Positions 35,963 through 46,231 are shown, counted from the first letter of the stretch. The stretch is 57,319 bases of DNA from Rickettsiales bacterium (GCA_028281385.1 JANQJY010000077.1:1-57319); one strand, 5' to 3'. The notes: generated by a model not told the origin, from the letters alone. Program-made: numbers and translations.

Positions 35963-36096
35963 GTCATTCCGGACAAGTGATCTTTGATCACGCGATCCGG
36001 AATCTCAGCCCACTTGCCGTGCGGGTGGAGGTCCCTGATCTAACTACAGCCTGCGAAATGCTGATGCATTTCGGGCTTCGTAACGTCGGGGATGAC
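35963..36096. repeat. Dispersed palindromic element R8
   Basis: Between the 166-aa gene and gyrA, from gtcattccgg to ggggatgac. Hairpins: cgaaatgc/gcatttcg with loop TGAT, and gtgatc/gatcac with loop TTT, plus ends cattccgg/ccggaat. Its last bases contribute an ATG (36092) in frame with gyrA. Confidence 0.75.
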
Positions 36097-36124
36097 GAAT
36101 CAAAAAGAGAATATGGAGACACCC

Positions 36125-38827
36125 ATGGCAGAAGCCGCACAGATTTTACCGATCGCCATTGAAGATGAGATGAAGAAATCCTATCTCGATTATGCGATGA
36201 GCGTGATCGTTTCCCGCGCGATTCCCGATGTGTGCGACGGGCTCAAGCCGGTGCACCGGCGCATTCTGTACGGCATGCTCGAACTCGGGGTCGATTATAA
36301 TAAGCCCTATAAGAAATCGGCGCGGATTGTCGGGGATGTCATGGGTAAATATCACCCGCATGGCGACAGCGCGATTTATGACGCGCTGGTGCGCATGGCG
36401 CAGGATTTCTCGATGTCGCTGCCGCTGGTCGACGGGCAGGGTAATTTCGGCTCGATGGATGGTGATAACGCGGCGGCGATGCGTTATACCGAAGCGCGGC
36501 TGGCCAAGGTTTCTCATGAACTGCTGAACGATATTGACAAGGATACCGTCGATTTTCAGGAGAATTATGACGGCTCGGAAAAAGAGCCGCGGGTGTTGCC
36601 GGCGAAATTTCCCAACCTGCTGGTCAATGGCGCGGGCGGGATTGCCGTGGGTATGGCGACCAATATTCCGCCGCATAATCTGGGCGAGGTGTGTGATGCG
36701 GCCTGTATGCTGATTGATAATCCCGATGCGTCGGTCGACGAATTAATGACGGTCTGCCCGGGACCGGATTTCCCCACCGGCGGTGTGATTCTCGGCCGTG
36801 CCGGATCGCACAGCGCCATGCATAGCGGGCGCGGCTCGGTGGTGATTCGCGGGCGCACCGAGATCGAAACCAATGCCCAGGGCCGCGAAGCGATTATCGT
36901 GACCGAGGTGCCCTATCAGGTGAACAAGGCGCGGCTGGTCGAGAAAATTGCCGAGCTGGTGCGCGAGAAAAAGATCGAAGGCATTTCCGACCTGCGCGAC
37001 GAGTCCGATAAATCCGGCGTGCGCGTGGTCGTCGAAGTCAAGCGCGATGCGGTGGCCGATGTCGTGCTGAACCAGCTCTATATGTACACGCCGTTGCGCA
37101 CCAGTTTCGGCGTTAACATGCTGGCGCTGAATGGCGGGCGTCCGCAACTGATGAACCTCAAGCAGGTGCTCGAAGCCTTCATCCATTTCCGCGAAGAGGT
37201 GATTACGCGGCGTACTGCCTTCCTGCTGGGCAAGGCGCGGGACCGTGCGCATGTGCTGATCGGTCTGGCGATTGCCGTGGCGAATATCGATGAAGTGATC
37301 GCGGTGATTCGCGGCTCGAAAGATCCGGTGATAGCGCGCGAGGAGTTGATGTCGCGTAGCTGGGAAGCGGCCGATGTCATTCCGCTGCTGGAGTTGGTCG
37401 ATGATCAGGGTAATGTCGTCAAGGACGGTAAGATTTCCTTCACCGAAGCGCAGGCGAAGGCGATTCTGGAATTGCGTTTGCAACGGCTGACCGGACTGGA
37501 GCAGGAAAAGATCAACGGCGAACTTGAAGAGCTGGCGGTGGACATTAAGGAGTATCTGTCGATCCTCGGTGACCGTCACAAGCTGTATGGCATCATGCGC
37601 GATGAACTGGTGGTGATCCGTGATGAATTCGCCGTGCCGCGCCGCACCGATATTGAAGAGTCGGAATTCGAAGCCGATATGGAAGATTTGATCCAGCGTG
37701 AGGATATGGTGGTGACGGTGACGCAGGGCGGCTATATCAAGCGTGTGCCGCTCGATGCCTACCGTGCGCAGCGCCGCGGTGGCAAGGGCCGCAAGGGTAT
37801 GGCGACGCGCGATGAGGATATCACGACTGAGTTGTTCGTTGCCAATACGCATACGCCGGTGCTGTTCTTCTCTTCGACCGGCAAGGTCTATAAGAAGAAA
37901 ATCTATCACCTGCCGCTGGGTGAACCGCAGGCGCGCGGAAAGGCGCTGGTCAACATCTTCCCGCTCGGGGAAGGTGAGACCATCGAAACCTTCATGCCAC
38001 TGCCCGAAGATGAAGATCTGTGGGACAAAATGTCGCTGATGTTTGCCACGGCGAAGGGCAATGTCCGCCGCTCCGATCTGTCGGATTTCCATCATGTGAT
38101 GAAGAACGGCAAAATCGCCATGCGGCTGGAGGAAGGCGACAGCCTAGTCGGCGTCAAGGTGTGTGATGATGCCAATCATATTCTGTTGGCGGCGAAGTCG
38201 GGGAAATGCCTGCGTTTCCCAGTGGAAGGGCTGCGCATTATCAAATCGCGCACCTCGAATGGCGTGCGCGGCATGAAGCTGGCCGAAGGCGATGAAGTGG
38301 TGTCGATGTCAGTACTGCATGCGTCGGATGCGATGACCGAAGAGCGCGATCAGTATATCAAGCTTGCCAAGGCCAAACGTGCGGCAGAAGGAACGGCGGA
38401 TGACGAGTTGGATGAAAGCGTTGATCTGTCGGATGTCACCATGAGTGAGGAGCGCTTTGCCGAATTGGCAGAGAAGGAACAGTTCATTTTGACGATGACG
38501 GAAAACGGTTATGGCAAGCGCAGTTCGTCCTATGAATACCGCACGACTAATCGTGGCGGTTCGGGTATTGTCAATATTGTCACTTCCAAACGCAATGGGC
38601 CGGTGGTTGCCTCAATGCCGATCGAAGAAGGTGATCAGCTGATGTTGATGACCGATCAGGGCAAACTAATCCGCTGCCCGGTGCATGACATACGCATTGC
38701 CGGACGCGCGACACAAGGTGTGACGATTTTCAAAGTTGACAATAAGGAGAAAGTCATGTCGGCGGTGCGCATCAACGAATCGATGGTCGGCGGCGAAGAA
38801 GAGGATGAAGATGAAACCGAGGGATGA
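36125..38827 (+). CDS. gyrA: DNA gyrase subunit A
   Basis: 900 residues. Catalytic Tyr121 lies in [11 protein letters not shown]. The quinolone-determining region reads [17 protein letters not shown], with Ser82 and Asp86 at the E. coli 83 and 87 positions, the susceptible state. The C-terminal beta-pinwheel has the GyrA box QRRGGKG. GyrA breaks and rejoins DNA in the gyrase tetramer. GGAG 6 nt before 36125 favours this start over ATGs at 36092 and 36113. An Asp/Glu-rich tail ([10 protein letters not shown]) ends it. Confidence 0.97.
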   Translation: MAEAAQILPIAIEDEMKKSYLDYAMSVIVSRAIPDVCDGLKPVHRRILYGMLELGVDYNKPYKKSARIVGDVMGKYHPHGDSAIYDALVRMAQDFSMSLPLVDGQGNFGSMDGDNAAAMRYTEARLAKVSHELLNDIDKDTVDFQENYDGSEKEPRVLPAKFPNLLVNGAGGIAVGMATNIPPHNLGEVCDAACMLIDNPDASVDELMTVCPGPDFPTGGVILGRAGSHSAMHSGRGSVVIRGRTEIETNAQGREAIIVTEVPYQVNKARLVEKIAELVREKKIEGISDLRDESDKSGVRVVVEVKRDAVADVVLNQLYMYTPLRTSFGVNMLALNGGRPQLMNLKQVLEAFIHFREEVITRRTAFLLGKARDRAHVLIGLAIAVANIDEVIAVIRGSKDPVIAREELMSRSWEAADVIPLLELVDDQGNVVKDGKISFTEAQAKAILELRLQRLTGLEQEKINGELEELAVDIKEYLSILGDRHKLYGIMRDELVVIRDEFAVPRRTDIEESEFEADMEDLIQREDMVVTVTQGGYIKRVPLDAYRAQRRGGKGRKGMATRDEDITTELFVANTHTPVLFFSSTGKVYKKKIYHLPLGEPQARGKALVNIFPLGEGETIETFMPLPEDEDLWDKMSLMFATAKGNVRRSDLSDFHHVMKNGKIAMRLEEGDSLVGVKVCDDANHILLAAKSGKCLRFPVEGLRIIKSRTSNGVRGMKLAEGDEVVSMSVLHASDAMTEERDQYIKLAKAKRAAEGTADDELDESVDLSDVTMSEERFAELAEKEQFILTMTENGYGKRSSSYEYRTTNRGGSGIVNIVTSKRNGPVVASMPIEEGDQLMLMTDQGKLIRCPVHDIRIAGRATQGVTIFKVDNKEKVMSAVRINESMVGGEEEDEDETEG

Positions 38828-39173
38828 GAAGAAGGGTAGATTTATCGGTTGGCGGCTAGTGAGTAGCTGTCGCGAGGAGATGTATCAAGATCGACAACGT
38901 AATCAAGGGCGATACATAAGTCCGGTTAACACTGTCTTAGACTGCGCCGCCGCTTCTCGGCTCATCTCGTAGAAACAACGTTATCAATTCCTAACCGACA
39001 ACGAAAATTGATTCATTCTCAGTGGGATGATTGTCGTAAAGTTGTGTCTTTCTGAAGCAATCTTATGTGAGCTTCCTTTCTTTTTTTGACAAGCATTGGT
39101 TCTTCAATACGGTTTATGCTTGTTAAAGAACGAATGTTTTTATCGTAGTCATCAATCAGGGAGGGGAGAAATC
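38828..39173 (+). promoter_or_regulatory. 346-bp gap with promoter of the lipoprotein gene
   Basis: No gene is seen. TTGACA (39086-39091) and a weak TACGGT (39108-39113), 16 nt apart, could form a sigma-70 promoter; TATGCT also lies at 39115-39120. No terminator for gyrA is visible, and no member of the dispersed palindromic family is present. Confidence 0.45.
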
Positions 39174-40037
39174 ATGAAGAAGTTATTATCTGTCAGCTTA
39201 TGCCTTTTGGCTTTGGCTGCAAGCGCCTGTACATCCAAAGGCTTGGAAATGCAGGTCTCTGTTAAAGATAAAACAACGGGTGGTGTCGAGAAGCATAATG
39301 TTGCGGCAGGTAGCAACGGTATAACTAAATCCTATGGCTCTGCGAATTATGAAGTCACTGTCACTGCTAATGCTCATGAGAAAAATGGTGAAATCAGCAA
39401 CCTGAGTATTACCTCAGATGGTACAAGGTTTCAGGGCAATAATGGTGCGACGCTTACGGCATCCATTCCTGCCAATAATTTGCGTGATACTGCTATCGTA
39501 GCGGATAAGGTAACAGATCCTAAAGGAGGTGATACCTTTGCCTTTTATGCGCAAGCCACCAACTCAAAAACAACACTGAACACGCCGGGTGTAAAGCTTA
39601 ATTTCTGGAAAGAAACTGATCTTATACTTTCATGGAGTACAGGAGCGGATACCAGCGGCTTTCCGGATTTTGGAGAGGTTGGGACCTATAATGGTCGCTG
39701 GATACAAGAGGTAAATAGATTTAGAGATAAAAAAGTTGTGCGCGTTCTCAACCCCTATAGCGTGCCCATTATGGTTAAGCACTGGCTTCCTGACTCAGCA
39801 GGACAGGCAAGAAACCCTGTGGAAGTGAGGATACCACCAAAAGGGAGTACAACACGCTTTAATGACCGCCCTGTAAGCGGTGTATGGCGTGTCGTTCGGG
39901 TTACGGTTGAGAATGATCCCGCAGAAGATAGCATTCAGCAAAGCCGGTTAATTGATGAAGCCAGGGCCAGATCGAGAACCAGTGATCGTGTCAGGGTACC
40001 GAAATTATTGTTACCAGTTCGTTGTGTGGAGAAATAA
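39174..40037 (+). CDS. Putative lipoprotein
   Basis: 287 residues. Type II signal peptide MKKLLSVSLCLLALAAS then AC (lipobox ASAC), so exported and lipid-anchored. The mature part is Thr/Asn/Gly-rich and beta-like for about 150 residues, with a Trp-containing middle (NFWKETDLILSWSTG) and an Arg-rich C-terminal stretch. No domain recognised. GGAGGGG before the ATG is a strong ribosome site. It interrupts the usual gyrA-coaD neighbourhood. Codon use is more AT-rich than gyrA, suggesting later acquisition. Confidence 0.85.
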   Translation: MKKLLSVSLCLLALAASACTSKGLEMQVSVKDKTTGGVEKHNVAAGSNGITKSYGSANYEVTVTANAHEKNGEISNLSITSDGTRFQGNNGATLTASIPANNLRDTAIVADKVTDPKGGDTFAFYAQATNSKTTLNTPGVKLNFWKETDLILSWSTGADTSGFPDFGEVGTYNGRWIQEVNRFRDKKVVRVLNPYSVPIMVKHWLPDSAGQARNPVEVRIPPKGSTTRFNDRPVSGVWRVVRVTVENDPAEDSIQQSRLIDEARARSRTSDRVRVPKLLLPVRCVEK

Positions 40038-40137
40038 CGGGCAACGGACAACCGATTTATCCTCAACCATCCCGGTTTTCATGAAATTGTCATAAAGCTG
40101 TCATCTGAATTTCCTGCCTTTTCGCTATTCTGAAGGG

Positions 40138-40710
40138 GTGAGTGAGGAAAAATACAGTTTTCATAAGCCGCATATCGACCATGCAACGCAAATTGTCGAA
40201 GTGCCTATTGATGGCACGCCCGACGAACAGACGCGTTTGGCTGTCAGAAAGATCAATCAGGCCTTTATTGGCGCAAAACTGAGTTATGATGAACTGATTG
40301 AATCGATGCAGCGCGAGCCGCTGGCAGCAGCCATAAAGACAGCGCCGAAAATGCCGCATCCGTTTCATCCGGATTCGGGACAGGAAAGATATAATAGTTG
40401 GCAATGGTTTCAGGATTATGTCGGCAATTATGTGCTCTATGCGCATTCGGGCTTTCCGGATCTGATGCTGGCGAAAATGGCGCCGCAGATTTCTGAGCGT
40501 ATTAAATCCCGCAAGGAGGAATTTGATGCGGTGGAAACTTTGTTGAATGATGCGGCTACCCGCTGTGAAAGCGATGTCTGCAGACAGACGGTCAGGCAGG
40601 GAAAAACCAAACTGAAAGCGTTTCGCACCCAGGTGGCGGTGCTGGAGCGTACGCTGGATACTGTATCCGTCCCTGTGGCAGAAGAGCAAAACGAACGGCT
40701 TGACGCATGA
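40138..40710 (+). CDS. Hypothetical protein
   Basis: 190 residues from a GTG at 40138 that overlaps its own GAAGGGG. No recognised domain, no signal peptide. Mostly helical, with one Trp-rich stretch (YNSWQWFQDYVGNYVLYAHSGFPDLMLAKM) and two close Cys (CESDVCRQ) that could pair. It precedes coaD by 25 nt and may be co-transcribed. Function unknown. Confidence 0.75.
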   Translation: MSEEKYSFHKPHIDHATQIVEVPIDGTPDEQTRLAVRKINQAFIGAKLSYDELIESMQREPLAAAIKTAPKMPHPFHPDSGQERYNSWQWFQDYVGNYVLYAHSGFPDLMLAKMAPQISERIKSRKEEFDAVETLLNDAATRCESDVCRQTVRQGKTKLKAFRTQVAVLERTLDTVSVPVAEEQNERLDA

Positions 40711-40735
40711 TCTGGAACCTGTCTAAATCTTAATC

Positions 40736-41236
40736 ATGGCGACACGTATAGGCATTTACCCCGGCACCTTTGATCCGATCACTATCGGGCATATGGATAT
40801 TATCCGCCGTGCGCTGCATGTAGTGGACCGATTGGTGATCGGGGTAGCCGAAGATTCCGGCAAGCAGCCGATATTCGATATAGAGCAGCGCACCGAACTG
40901 ATACGGTATGATATCGACACGGCGTTGAATGGCGAGAAAATGCGTATCGAAGTCAAACCCTTCTCGGGGTTGTTGGTGAATTTTGCCAGAGAAAATGGGG
41001 CGACGCTGTTGATTCGCGGTCTGCGCGCAGTGTCCGACTATGAATATGAATTTCAGATGGCCTGTATGAATAACAAGCTCGCGCCGGAGATCGAAACCGT
41101 GTTCCTGACGGCCTCGGAATCGACGCACTTCATTTCCTCGCGTTTTGTCAAACAGATTGCCCGGCTCGAGGGCGATGTGTCGCAGATGGTGTCGGAGAAC
41201 ACAGCCAAGGCATTGAAAGACTATTTTTCCGGATAA
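40736..41236 (+). CDS. coaD: Phosphopantetheine adenylyltransferase
   Basis: 166 residues. GIYPGTFDPITIGHMDIIRRA holds the nucleotidyltransferase TxGH motif; LLIRGLRAVSDYEYEFQMACMN and TASESTHFISSRFVK are family signatures. CoaD makes dephospho-CoA from 4'-phosphopantetheine and ATP. Confidence 0.97.
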   Translation: MATRIGIYPGTFDPITIGHMDIIRRALHVVDRLVIGVAEDSGKQPIFDIEQRTELIRYDIDTALNGEKMRIEVKPFSGLLVNFARENGATLLIRGLRAVSDYEYEFQMACMNNKLAPEIETVFLTASESTHFISSRFVKQIARLEGDVSQMVSENTAKALKDYFSG

Positions 41237-41262
41237 TCTTTCCCACAATTGCGTTTAAGAAT

Positions 41263-41315
41263 GACTTGCAGTCGTGATCATGTTGTGCCATAATTTAAGA
41301 GTGATTCGCAATCAC
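41263..41315 (+). promoter_or_regulatory. bfd promoter with Fur-like palindromes
   Basis: TTGCAG (41266-41271), 17 nt, CATAAT (41289-41294) form a good sigma-70 promoter. GACTTGCAGTC (41263-41273) covers the -35, and the perfect palindrome GTGATTCGCAATCAC (41301-41315) covers the start site. Both resemble Fur-type operators (TGATTCGCA core). A Fur-family gene is at 10440. Regulation is inferred. Confidence 0.65.
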
Positions 41316-41352
41316 AATCGGAGACAAGAAAAATCGAAGGTAAGAAAAAAGC

Positions 41353-41571
41353 ATGTATGTTTGTGTCTGCAATGGCCTGAAAGAAAAGGACGTAGTCCAG
41401 GCGTTGCGCTCTGAGGGCTGCAGTGCAGACAATGTGCATGATAATCTGGGATGCCGGGTCAGCTGCGGTAACTGTCTTGAGTATATTGAAAACTGCCTCG
41501 AGCCGGTGTGCGATCAATCCTCTGCCGGATTTATGTCGTCGCGCACGTTGCATGAGTCGGCGAAAGATTAA
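41353..41571 (+). CDS. bfd: Bacterioferritin-associated ferredoxin
   Basis: 72 residues with the BFD-like [2Fe-2S] ligand pattern CVC...CGNC (YVCVCNGL, CRVSCGNCLEY). Bfd reduces the iron stored in bacterioferritin so that it can be released. bfr follows after about 107 nt, and a Fur-like operator precedes the gene. Confidence 0.94.
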   Translation: MYVCVCNGLKEKDVVQALRSEGCSADNVHDNLGCRVSCGNCLEYIENCLEPVCDQSSAGFMSSRTLHESAKD

Positions 41572-41678
41572 TAAAAGGATTAATGTGATACTGCGAGTGA
41601 GTTGCACGTTTTTCGCTTGAATTCAGCTTGCCTCCTCTCCATTATCCGAGTCATTTGGTAAACTATTTGGAGAGAGTG

Positions 41679-42143
41679 ATGGCCGGAACCAAAGATGTCA
41701 TTAAACACCTTAACATCATTTTGAAAAATGAGCTGACGGCGATTAACCAGTATTTTCTGCATTCGCGCATGCTCAATGACATGGGCGTGAAGAAGCTGAG
41801 CGAGAAGGAATATGAAGAATCCATCGATGAGATGAAACATGCTGACAAGCTGATTGAGCGGATTCTGTTTCTCGAGGGGCTGCCGAATCTACAGGAATTA
41901 GGCCGGTTGATGATTGGTGAGAATCCAAAGGAAATGCTCGAATGCGACCTGAAGATGGAGGAAGTGAACCATAAGGATCTGCAGGCAGCGCATCAGGTTT
42001 GTCTGGATGCGAAAGATCCGGTCTCGGAAGTGCTGGTGAAGGAGATTATGGCATCCGAGGAAGAGCATATCGACTGGCTGCAGCAGCAGCTCAAGCTGAT
42101 CGAGATGATGGGCATCGAAGCCTATCTGCAGACACAGGTGTGA
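41679..42143 (+). CDS. bfr: Bacterioferritin
   Basis: 154 residues. The di-iron ligands Glu18, Glu51, His54, Glu94, Glu127 and His130 and the heme-ligating Met52 fall at the same numbers as in E. coli Bfr. The 24-mer oxidises and stores iron. GGAGAGAG precedes the ATG at 41679; the longer open frame upstream is unlike the family. Paired with bfd. Confidence 0.97.
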   Translation: MAGTKDVIKHLNIILKNELTAINQYFLHSRMLNDMGVKKLSEKEYEESIDEMKHADKLIERILFLEGLPNLQELGRLMIGENPKEMLECDLKMEEVNHKDLQAAHQVCLDAKDPVSEVLVKEIMASEEEHIDWLQQQLKLIEMMGIEAYLQTQV

Positions 42144-42213
42144 TACTTCTAATTGCTTGACTTACACCTGTCGCCCATTAGTTTCAGGCAGATGATTTAT
42201 AGGAGTCGTGCTT

Positions 42214-42780
42214 ATGAAAATTGTTATTGCCTTATTCACCCTGTTATTTGGAGTAGCCACCATGTCTGATGATACGAGAGCGGAGGAGTCTGCGGGACTG
42301 GATCCTGAAAATACCTTATATATGGAACTGAAAGACGGTCGGGTGGTGATTCAACTGCGTCCGGACCTGGCACCGAACCATGTGGCGCGGATCAAGGAAC
42401 TGGCACGTGACGGCTTTTATGACGGAATCGTATTTCACCGTGTGATCGATGGTTTCATGGCGCAAACCGGTGATCCGACCGGCACGGGCACTGGTGGGTC
42501 CGACAAGCCGGATCTGAAGGCGGAATTTTCCGACGTGCCACATCTGCGTGGCACCCTGTCGATGGCGCGGTCGGGTGATCCCAACAGTGCGAACAGCCAG
42601 TTCTTCATCGTATTTGAAAAATCCGACTGGCTCGATGGGCAATATACCGTCTGGGGCCAGGTGGTCGAAGGCATGGAATATGTCGATATGATCCAGAAAG
42701 GCGATCCGCAGGATAATGGGGCGGTCGATAATCCGGACAGGATGCTGAGCCTGAAAGTGGCGGCGGATGTGGAAGGATAG
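42214..42780 (+). CDS. Exported cyclophilin-type peptidyl-prolyl isomerase
   Basis: 188 residues. N-terminal signal-like hydrophobic stretch (MKIVIALFTLLFGVATM) followed by a compact cyclophilin domain: FYDGIVFHRVIDGFMAQTGDPTGTGTGG (catalytic Arg), SMARSGDPNSANSQFFI, and WLDGQYTVWGQV. Likely a periplasmic foldase (PpiA type). AGGAG 8 nt before the ATG at 42214 decides against the GTG at 42208. It belongs to the conserved coaD-ppi-queA-tgt order. Confidence 0.93.
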   Translation: MKIVIALFTLLFGVATMSDDTRAEESAGLDPENTLYMELKDGRVVIQLRPDLAPNHVARIKELARDGFYDGIVFHRVIDGFMAQTGDPTGTGTGGSDKPDLKAEFSDVPHLRGTLSMARSGDPNSANSQFFIVFEKSDWLDGQYTVWGQVVEGMEYVDMIQKGDPQDNGAVDNPDRMLSLKVAADVEG

Positions 42781-42844
42781 GGATTGGGTGTTTAGGCATT
42801 AGGGATGAAATTTCCAGTGCCCGTGCCTGATCTCTGATGCCGAT

Positions 42845-43882
42845 ATGAAAGTCTCCGACTTTGACTTTGACCTGCCGGAGGAGCTGATCGCGACCGAGCC
42901 GGTCACGCCGCGGGATTCGGCGAAGTTATTACAAGTCAGTAAATTCTTTTTTGATTTTACCTTCAAAGACTTGCCTGACCTCCTCAATCCAGGAGATGTG
43001 CTAGTATTTAATGATACCAAAGTCATTCCGGCCCGATTGTTTGGAACACGTCGGCGGGCCGGGGCTGTCGATGCAGATATCGAGTTGTTGTTGCATCAGC
43101 AGCACAAGCAAGGCTGGACGGTCTTTGCCAAGCCAGGGAAAAAACTTGCTGCCTGTGATCGCATCGAGATTGCCGATGATTTCTCCGCCGTGGTGAAGGA
43201 CAAATATTCAAATGGCGAAATCTACTTGGAGTTCAATGTAGTAGATCAAGAACTTTATGCAGCACTTCAACAATATGGTCATGTGCCACTACCACCTTAT
43301 ATCAAACGCGAAGATACCGAGTTCGACCGTGCGGACTACCAGACCATCTATGCGCGTGAACCGGGAGCAGTAGCGGCCCCGACCGCCGGATTACATTTCA
43401 GTGCCGAGTTGCTGTCACGCCTTCATGAAAAGGGTGTGTTGATGACGTTTGTGACATTGCATGTCGGGGCGGGAACGTTTCAGCCGGTCAAGGTAGAGGA
43501 CACTGACGAGCATGACATGCACAGCGAATATATTGCGATTTCACAGGAGGCGGCCGAGTTAGTTAATCGTGTGCGCGCAAAAGGCGGCAAGGTGATTGCG
43601 GTGGGCACCACCAGCCTGCGTTTGCTGGAAAGCGTGGTGTTTGACGGAGAGCATGTCGAGGCCTTTACCGGTGAAACCGATCTGTTTATCACTCCGGGCT
43701 ATCAATTTAAAGTGGTGGATCGCCTGATTACCAATTTCCACCTGCCGAAGTCGACCCTGTTCATGCTGGTGGCGGCCTTTTCCGGTCTGGAGCGGATGAA
43801 AGCGGCCTATGAGCACGCCAAACGCAACGGCTACCGCTTTTATTCCTATGGCGATGGCTGCTTGCTTGATCGGATGAGTTAA
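42845..43882 (+). CDS. queA: S-adenosylmethionine:tRNA ribosyltransferase-isomerase
   Basis: 345 residues. [53 protein letters not shown] and [19 protein letters not shown] are QueA signatures. It builds the epoxycyclopentane ring of queuosine from AdoMet. One nt separates it from tgt. Confidence 0.97.
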   Translation: MKVSDFDFDLPEELIATEPVTPRDSAKLLQVSKFFFDFTFKDLPDLLNPGDVLVFNDTKVIPARLFGTRRRAGAVDADIELLLHQQHKQGWTVFAKPGKKLAACDRIEIADDFSAVVKDKYSNGEIYLEFNVVDQELYAALQQYGHVPLPPYIKREDTEFDRADYQTIYAREPGAVAAPTAGLHFSAELLSRLHEKGVLMTFVTLHVGAGTFQPVKVEDTDEHDMHSEYIAISQEAAELVNRVRAKGGKVIAVGTTSLRLLESVVFDGEHVEAFTGETDLFITPGYQFKVVDRLITNFHLPKSTLFMLVAAFSGLERMKAAYEHAKRNGYRFYSYGDGCLLDRMS

Positions 43883-43883
43883 T

Positions 43884-45005
43884 ATGGCGCTGAACCATAC
43901 GCTACATGCCACGGATGGTGCGGCACGTTGTGGCACGCTCAGCACGGCGCATGGCGATATCCGCACGCCGGCCTTCATGCCGGTGGGTACCTGCGGCACC
44001 GTCAAGGGCATGACGCCTGAAGCGGTGCGCGATCTTGGGGCGGATATTATTCTCGGCAATACCTATCACCTGATGCTGCGGCCCGGAGCGGAGCGTGTGG
44101 CCGAGCAGGGCGGGCTGCATCAATTCATGAACTGGCCGCATCCGATTCTTACCGATTCGGGCGGGTTCCAGGTGATGTCGCTGGCGGAACTCAGGAAGAT
44201 TACCGAAGAGGGGGTCACTTTCCAGTCGCATATTGATGGCAGTAAACATGCGCTCACGCCGGAACGTGCCATGGAGATTCAGCATTTGCTCGATAGCGAT
44301 ATCAGCATGGTGCTCGATGAATGCACGCCCTTTCCTGCGACGCAGGAAGAGGCGAAGCATTCGATGGAATGTTCGATGCGCTGGGCAGATCGGTGTAAAC
44401 AGACGTTTAAGGAGCGCGACGGCTACGGTGCTTTTGGCATCGTGCAGGGCTCGGTTTATGAAGAACTACGGCATCAATCGGTTGCGGCACTGACTTCCAT
44501 CGGCTTTGACGGCTACGCCATCGGCGGGCTGGCGGTTGGCGAAGGGCAGGAGACAATGTTCCGCGTGCTGGACTTTACGATGCCGGCCATGCCGCAGGAC
44601 GCACCGCGCTATCTGATGGGCGTCGGCAAGCCGGACGATATCCTCGGCGCGGTGGAACGCGGCATCGATATGTTCGACTGTGTGATTCCGACGCGCTCGG
44701 GCCGGCTCGGGCGGGCCTATACCTCCATGGGGGAAATCAATATCAAAAATGCGCGTCACCGCGACGATCCGCGCCCGCTCGATCCGCAGACGTCGAGCTA
44801 TGTTTCGCAGTACAGTCGCGCCTATCTGCATCATCTGTTCAAGGCGGATGAGATGTTAGGCCCCATCCTGTTGACCTGGCACAATCTTACCTATTATCAG
44901 CAGCTCATGGCCGGCATTCGTGAGGCGATCAGTGAGGGGCGGTTGGCCGATCATGCCGCAGCGTTGCGCGAAGGCTGGGCAAAGGGCGATATGGTGGCGT
45001 TATAG
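43884..45005 (+). CDS. tgt: tRNA-guanine transglycosylase
   Basis: 373 residues. Catalytic residues sit in [12 protein letters not shown] (general base Asp) and [18 protein letters not shown] (nucleophile Asp); the zinc site is at the C-terminus (the Cys of the usual CxC appears altered here to SSY and [12 protein letters not shown] with a His). Tgt exchanges guanine-34 for preQ1. Operon with queA. Confidence 0.95.
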   Translation: MALNHTLHATDGAARCGTLSTAHGDIRTPAFMPVGTCGTVKGMTPEAVRDLGADIILGNTYHLMLRPGAERVAEQGGLHQFMNWPHPILTDSGGFQVMSLAELRKITEEGVTFQSHIDGSKHALTPERAMEIQHLLDSDISMVLDECTPFPATQEEAKHSMECSMRWADRCKQTFKERDGYGAFGIVQGSVYEELRHQSVAALTSIGFDGYAIGGLAVGEGQETMFRVLDFTMPAMPQDAPRYLMGVGKPDDILGAVERGIDMFDCVIPTRSGRLGRAYTSMGEINIKNARHRDDPRPLDPQTSSYVSQYSRAYLHHLFKADEMLGPILLTWHNLTYYQQLMAGIREAISEGRLADHAAALREGWAKGDMVAL

Positions 45006-45026
45006 AAGGCAGAATCACCAAAATCA

Positions 45027-45054
45027 TTGACTTGGGAGCCAGAATCCTTAGATT
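45027..45054 (+). promoter_or_regulatory. Promoter of tRNA-Lys
   Basis: TTGACT (45027-45032), 16-nt spacer, TAGATT (45049-45054), placing the start near 45061, 16 nt before the mature tRNA. Confidence 0.6.
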
Positions 45055-45076
45055 GCAGCATTCGTCCATAAGGAAT

Positions 45077-45152
45077 GATCCCATAGCTCAGTTGGTAGAG
45101 CATCTGACTTTTAATCAGAGGGTCGTAGGTTCGAATCCTACTGGGATCGCCA
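45077..45152 (+). tRNA. tRNA-Lys (anticodon TTT)
   Basis: A full cloverleaf: acceptor gatccca/tgggatc, D arm with gctcagttggtagagc, anticodon stem tctga/tcaga around ctTTTaa (anticodon 45110-45112), T arm cctag-type gtagg/cctac with ttcgaat, discriminator G and encoded CCA. A T6 run follows directly. The MuF toxin gene begins 54 nt downstream, making this a candidate integration point. Confidence 0.98.
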
Positions 45153-45205
45153 TTTTTTCATTGTGATAACTTCCGGGTGTTGCCGTGTGTTGGTACGACA
45201 GATGT

Positions 45206-46231
45206 ATGAACACATTAGACCTTGATCGTAAAACAGTCACGCCGGATAGTGCCGATGCGGTAGAAGCATTAAAGCATATTTACCATGCGATGCTGGCAGC
45301 AGAGCGTATGATGCGCGAAGCAGAACGCATGCAATGGCAGCATTTCCAGCAACAGATGCGCGAGCATGTCGGGATCGTTAATATCCGGTTTGACCGGGAA
45401 CCGTATCTGGAGCTGGAAATAGTGCGTTTCCAACTGCCATTGCTGCAACGGCTGGAGCAATTATATGAGCAGGTCGAACGCCGTGCGGGTGAAGCGGTGA
45501 CGGATGCAAAAGCAGCGATTGACTATCGTGATCCGCTCCTGTCGCAAATTGAGGTACGGGTCGCAGAAGAAATAGGCCGTGCGCAACAACGTCTGTCGCA
45601 ATCACTGGATGAGCAACGTCAACGCCATGCCGGGGTGACGCATTATGTGTGGTCAGCTGTCGGGGATGAACGCACCCGCGCGGGCCACCTCGCACAGGAC
45701 GGGGAGACCTACAGCTGGGCGGAAGGCTCTCCGATCGGCCATCCGGGCGAACCGCCGAATTGCCGGTGTTCGGCGATTCCGGTAGAAGTGGATGTAGAGA
45801 AAGAACCGCAATTCGAGGAGTTTGATGTCGCGGTTCTCGGCGGTATCCGAATTATCATCCAACAGATATTAAAGCGAGCAGGCGATAAGTTGGTGCAATT
45901 GCCGAAACCGAGAACGTCTACGCCCAAACCACCGGAGAAGTCGAAGCCGCCAAGAGGAAAACGGGCACCTGTGGGAGGGCGTACGGATACAAAATGGAAA
46001 TTAGGAAAACATAAAACCAAACAAAAATGGAAAAACCAGATGAAAGACCGAGGTTGGAATGGTAAACAAATTACCGAGGCGATCAAGAAAGGCAGAGCTT
46101 TTCCTGTCGAGAACAAAATGACTGGTGGGGCAGCAACCAGATATGTTCACCCAAGAACCGGCAGATCGATAGTTCGCGATAATAAAACCAAAGAAATTTT
46201 GCAAGTAGGTGGTGATGGCTTTAACTTCTGA
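45206..46231 (+). CDS. MuF-type phage capsid protein fused to colicin E5-like toxin
   Basis: 341 residues. Residues about 1-150 are helical; about 150-190 contain the minor-head-protein (Mu gpF/SPP1 gp7) signature WSAVGDERTRAGHLAQDGETYSW followed by GHPGEPPNCRC. After a Pro/Lys linker (TPKPPEKSKPPRGK), residues about 262-341 form a ribonuclease-like tip resembling colicin E5: MKDRGWNGKQI (Arg282), then ATRYVHPRTGRSIVRDNKTKEILQVGG. MuF polymorphic toxins of phages have this plan. An immunity-like gene overlaps the end. No other phage gene is present, and the N-terminus may be trimmed. Confidence 0.87.
   Translation: MNTLDLDRKTVTPDSADAVEALKHIYHAMLAAERMMREAERMQWQHFQQQMREHVGIVNIRFDREPYLELEIVRFQLPLLQRLEQLYEQVERRAGEAVTDAKAAIDYRDPLLSQIEVRVAEEIGRAQQRLSQSLDEQRQRHAGVTHYVWSAVGDERTRAGHLAQDGETYSWAEGSPIGHPGEPPNCRCSAIPVEVDVEKEPQFEEFDVAVLGGIRIIIQQILKRAGDKLVQLPKPRTSTPKPPEKSKPPRGKRAPVGGRTDTKWKLGKHKTKQKWKNQMKDRGWNGKQITEAIKKGRAFPVENKMTGGAATRYVHPRTGRSIVRDNKTKEILQVGGDGFNF
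45737..45780 (+). repeat. 44-bp direct repeat, copy 1 (toxin junction)
   Basis: Encodes GHPGEPPNCRCSAIP at the end of the MuF domain. 42 of 44 bases equal the copy at 46811-46854. The two copies bracket the toxin linker, toxin tip and immunity-like genes. Confidence 0.95.
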
